A stretch of 64,000 nt of DNA from Escarpia spicata (lineage: Eukaryota > Annelida > Polychaeta > Sabellida > Siboglinidae): positions 4,353,340 to 4,417,339 of the forward strand of contig OZ023217.1 of assembly GCA_963995525.1 (NCBI GenBank), read 5' to 3'. A program made the position numbers and the translations under genes. Below are positions 61,705 to 64,000 of the stretch, piece by piece. The notes under the pieces were generated by a model, which was not told where the DNA came from, made no database searches, and saw nothing but the letters and a program-made list of their open reading frames with translations. The number at the start of each line of letters is the position of its first letter. Within the stretch, counting starts at the first letter, position 1.

Positions 61705-61863
61705 TGTTGTGATATAGCACATACCATAATTGCTATAGCGAACTACATTATCGCATGTATCACTACGCCCAATAAACACCAGTTGGTGAGTTAGCCGATC
61801 AGCCTGGATCGAGTGTTTGTGCATAGCTGAACGTCATTATACCTATCATAGCGAATCACTTCA
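61705..61863 (+). repeat. 3' LTR
   Basis: 159 bp, directly after the polypurine tract. It is the partner of 60030-60188. Confidence 0.95.
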
Positions 61864-62390
61864 TCCCTCGTCTAATGACAAGTTGAAAACTGTTGCAAGC
61901 GGTATGCTAATTTGTTCTACAATTTCCAATAGTAGTTTGGGTGGAATACCATCCACTCCAGGTGATTTATTATCCTTCATAGCCCTAATTTTCTTAGCTA
62001 CCATTTCTGGGGTTACAATTAGCCTCTGGTACTGGCAGTGAACTAGTGTCTTCTCTGGTAAACACTGAACTAAAATACTCATTCAGGTCTTCTGCCATTA
62101 AGAATCCTTCTGATATTATATTTCCAGCACTATCTTCTAGAGGACCGACCATATCCTGAACTTTCTGTTTGCTTTGAACATACGCATAAAAACTCTTGCT
62201 GTCATGTTTTATACTACAAGCTAATTTATGTTCATAGCTTCAGCTGTAACTTGGTTTAGTGCTTCTTTATAAATGTTGTAGTCTTCGTAATTTCCAGTAC
62301 GTCTATATGACTTCCACATCATTTGTTTATACCTAATTTTTCTAATGGCTTCTTCCGTATTCCAATTAACAATGAACAAGAAATCTATTA

Positions 62391-63060
62391 AATACGACCT
62401 CCCTCTTCAAATTGGTTTTATGGTTTACCAGTACGCGAAACTGAGAATGCTGGAATTTTATTATGATTGTTTAGATTATTACATCGAGCGCCCTCTCTTC
62501 TAATATTGCGAAATTGATACGGATTCCGCATATTTGAGTGTAGCTTTTTCTTGTTTAGACGAATGTTTTGCCACAGCTAACCGAAAAGAATTCTTTACAA
62601 ACAGGGCCCAATTGTTTCCTGCCGTTTGTTGTGACGCGCACGCACACGATTATGTGACTTGTCGGTTGGAGGGAAAGAATTGGTGCCTTTGAAACCGTGT
62701 TGCGCTGCGCGTGCACGTCACGATAAACGGACACATGGCCTATTCAAGGTCGAATACGAAGGTAGAGGTTTCGCCGGGTTGTGTAGTAAAACATATTATT
62801 GTTTTGGAGATACGGATAAATTCAGCACCAATTAAGGTCTTAATAAAAGACACAACGAAATTGACAAATAGGTGTTTTTGAAAACTATTAAAACCAGGAA
62901 GAGTGGGGTTGGCAAAATCGAGTGTTTCGGGTAAGGGATGCTTCAATTATTACTTATATTCAAGAACGTTCTGCATTAAATTATTTTATTCCAAACGACG
63001 AGTACAGTCCGATGGAATCTCTCTCTACCTCCCCGTGCCTGGTGTAATACACACTCAAGT
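62391..63060. other. Intergenic, nothing recognised
   Basis: Mixed sequence between the LINE and the repeats before the Polinton-like element. The short open frames are unrecognised. Confidence 0.4.
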
Positions 63061-63065
63061 AAATC

Positions 63066-63290
63066 TTCTCGTGAGCTGCTACCCCTCCCTGGGTAACATC
63101 CGGTCTTGTTGCAACCGTGATGAGGTATGATGTTTATCGACTCCTATTTGTCGATTATTAAACAGTGTATTGATACACATTTGCATTGGTATTCTCGTGA
63201 GTTACCCGTGTAACATCCGGTCTAAGTGGAACCGTGATGAGATATGCTCTTTATCGACTCGATTATTAAACAGTGTATTTTGTGATACTT
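63066..63290. repeat. Imperfect direct repeat, two copies of about 110-125 bp
   Basis: Both copies contain TAACATCCGGTCT, AACCGTGATGAG, TTTATCGACTC and GATTATTAAACAGTGTATT. They directly precede the Polinton-like element. Confidence 0.8.
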
Positions 63291-63296
63291 TCTCTT

Positions 63297-64000
63297 GGGT
63301 GTCTGAATAAAATTTCACCAATGCACAAATGGTGTCGACATTTTATTGCTTAATTAAAACACATTTAAAACTACATAACATGCAGACATTACATGCCACT
63401 CTTAACAAAATCAAATACACGACGGTCATTGTTCACTAAATCGTTCCCGAACATGTTCACAAACGTCTTCACTGGTATGCCTCGACATCGATGCAACAAG
63501 TACACGACGCAGTATTGTCCACACACGTTAGACAGTGGGCTCTGAAGCGTTCTCTTGTTGAAAGTCCAATTCACGCAGTTGCTCTTTAGAAAATCCACGA
63601 ATTCAGCGTGTCAACGTGGCAAACCGTAGGAGTCGAAATATTCCCCACGTCCATCTTTCATAAAGTACATGCAGATCCAGAATTGACCCGGTTCATCGCT
63701 CGAATGAGTGTTACACGAAAGCTGCCGGGTATAGAGTTTTAAAAGGAGGGGATAATCCGTCTTTAGGTAGTGCGTCTCGAACAATGGTCCTAGTGTAACC
63801 ATCTGTCTCAAGGAGTTCTTCTATCTGCGCAGTGTCCATTAGTAATCGTTAACAACGTTTCTGTTGCGGTCAAACTCTAAACCCGTCTTGAAATTCTCCG
63901 TCTTGTAATGTCTGCATGTTATGTAGTTTTAAATGTGTCTTAATTAAGCAATAAAATGTCGACACCATTTGTGCATTGATAACATTTTATTCAGACACCC
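63297..64000. mobile_element. Miniature Polinton/Maverick-like element with one protease pseudogene
   Basis: Inverted terminal repeats of about 97 bp (63297-63393 and 63904-64000) start GGGTGTCTGAATAAAAT and differ at only a few positions. Between them is a broken adenain-like protease gene on the minus strand. Full Polintons are about 15-20 kb and encode polymerase B, integrase, ATPase and capsid proteins; none of that is here. The right end is also the window end, so a target duplication cannot be checked. Confidence 0.7.
63389..63839 (-). pseudogene. Polinton cysteine protease (adenain/C5-like), broken
   Basis: Recognised by GEYFDSYG and the catalytic-Cys block VCGQYCVVYLLHRCRGIPVK followed by FGNDLV, typical of Polinton PRO. 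In the full element this enzyme is thought to process capsid proteins. The copy is defective: the N-terminal segment from the ATG at 63839 lies in a different frame from the rest (frameshift around 63715), an in-frame TGA lies near 63611, and the position where the family normally has His before Trp reads Phe (GQFW). The C-terminus ends at 63389. Confidence 0.85.

Larger units (their letters stand above)
60030..61863 (+). mobile_element. Internally deleted Ty3-type LTR retrotransposon, nested in the CR1-like LINE
   Basis: The 159-bp LTRs (60030-60188 and 61705-61863) look identical, start TG and end CA, and are flanked by the 5-bp duplication TCCCT (60025-60029 and 61864-61868). A primer-binding site TGGTGGCAGCGG follows the left LTR and a polypurine tract (GCAGAGGGAGA) precedes the right. 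At 1834 bp it is far shorter than a full element (about 5 kb), so it must depend on a helper. Identical LTRs indicate a recent insertion. Confidence 0.95.
58736..62390 (-). mobile_element. CR1-like LINE (RT region to 3' end), split by an LTR element
   Basis: On the minus strand from right to left: linker and RT start (61864-62390, with DNKSPGVDGIPPKLL), RT (59559-60029, with YLDFQKAFDKVPHQRLLLKL, SGIPQGSVLGPILFLIYIND and LKFADDTSV), thumb (59093-59581, with LEYCIQAWRPYRKKD), and C-terminus (58830-59090, with RGHEVTL and VNEWNRLADDC). The 3' end starts near 58736 (AACAAGATTGCCATCCAGAG on the plus strand). A frameshift near 59570 and stops near 58950 make it inactive. Endonuclease is absent, so it is 5'-truncated. 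Confidence 0.88.

Overview
This window is nuclear DNA of a multicellular animal, most likely a marine invertebrate. The genes are split by short consensus GT-AG introns, the exons are more GC-rich than the introns around them, and much of the rest is minisatellite and transposon. The species cannot be fixed from sequence alone. Intronic minisatellites that sit across splice junctions are something I recall from amphioxus, but the transposon mix (CR1/L2-like LINEs, hAT, Ty3, Polinton) would also suit a mollusc or another invertebrate.

Four conserved genes can be assembled exon by exon. TOMM70 (+, the last nine coding exons, 2438-16501, 5' part outside the window) encodes the mitochondrial import receptor. 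RPS25 (-, complete, 23128-26846) encodes a small-subunit ribosomal protein and has a TOP-type start and an ATG-only first exon. EI24 (+, complete CDS, nine exons, 27891-35645) encodes an ER membrane protein. AAR2 (-, complete CDS, four exons, 37338-42356) encodes a U5 snRNP assembly factor. All exon phases agree, giving 117, 341 and 370 residues for the three complete proteins. RPS25 and EI24 are divergent, and EI24 and AAR2 are convergent. They are housekeeping genes with no obvious shared pathway.

Layout: 1-16501 is TOMM70, whose introns hold three separate minisatellites that each run up to a 3' splice site. Two of them have units that include the start of the exon. All are interrupted by transposons, and one hAT-like element was duplicated together with its satellite flank by unequal crossing-over. 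16502-23050 is repeat-bearing intergenic DNA. 23050-42400 holds RPS25, EI24 and AAR2 with TTAA, foldback, Tc1/pogo-like and LINE insertions in introns. 43100-47700 is a transposon nest: a hAT remnant, then a pair of inverted MITEs, one of them split by two LINEs. 47896-48534 is a 71-bp minisatellite and 48661-54421 is a huge 48-bp minisatellite of about 120 units, with a 2016-bp higher-order duplication. 54550-62390 is three LINE remnants, one carrying a young internally deleted Ty3-type LTR element. 63297-64000 is a miniature Polinton-like element holding a broken cysteine protease gene.

The most unusual signal is the repeated seeding of minisatellites at TOMM70 acceptor sites, which leaves dozens of perfect decoy acceptors upstream of the real ones.
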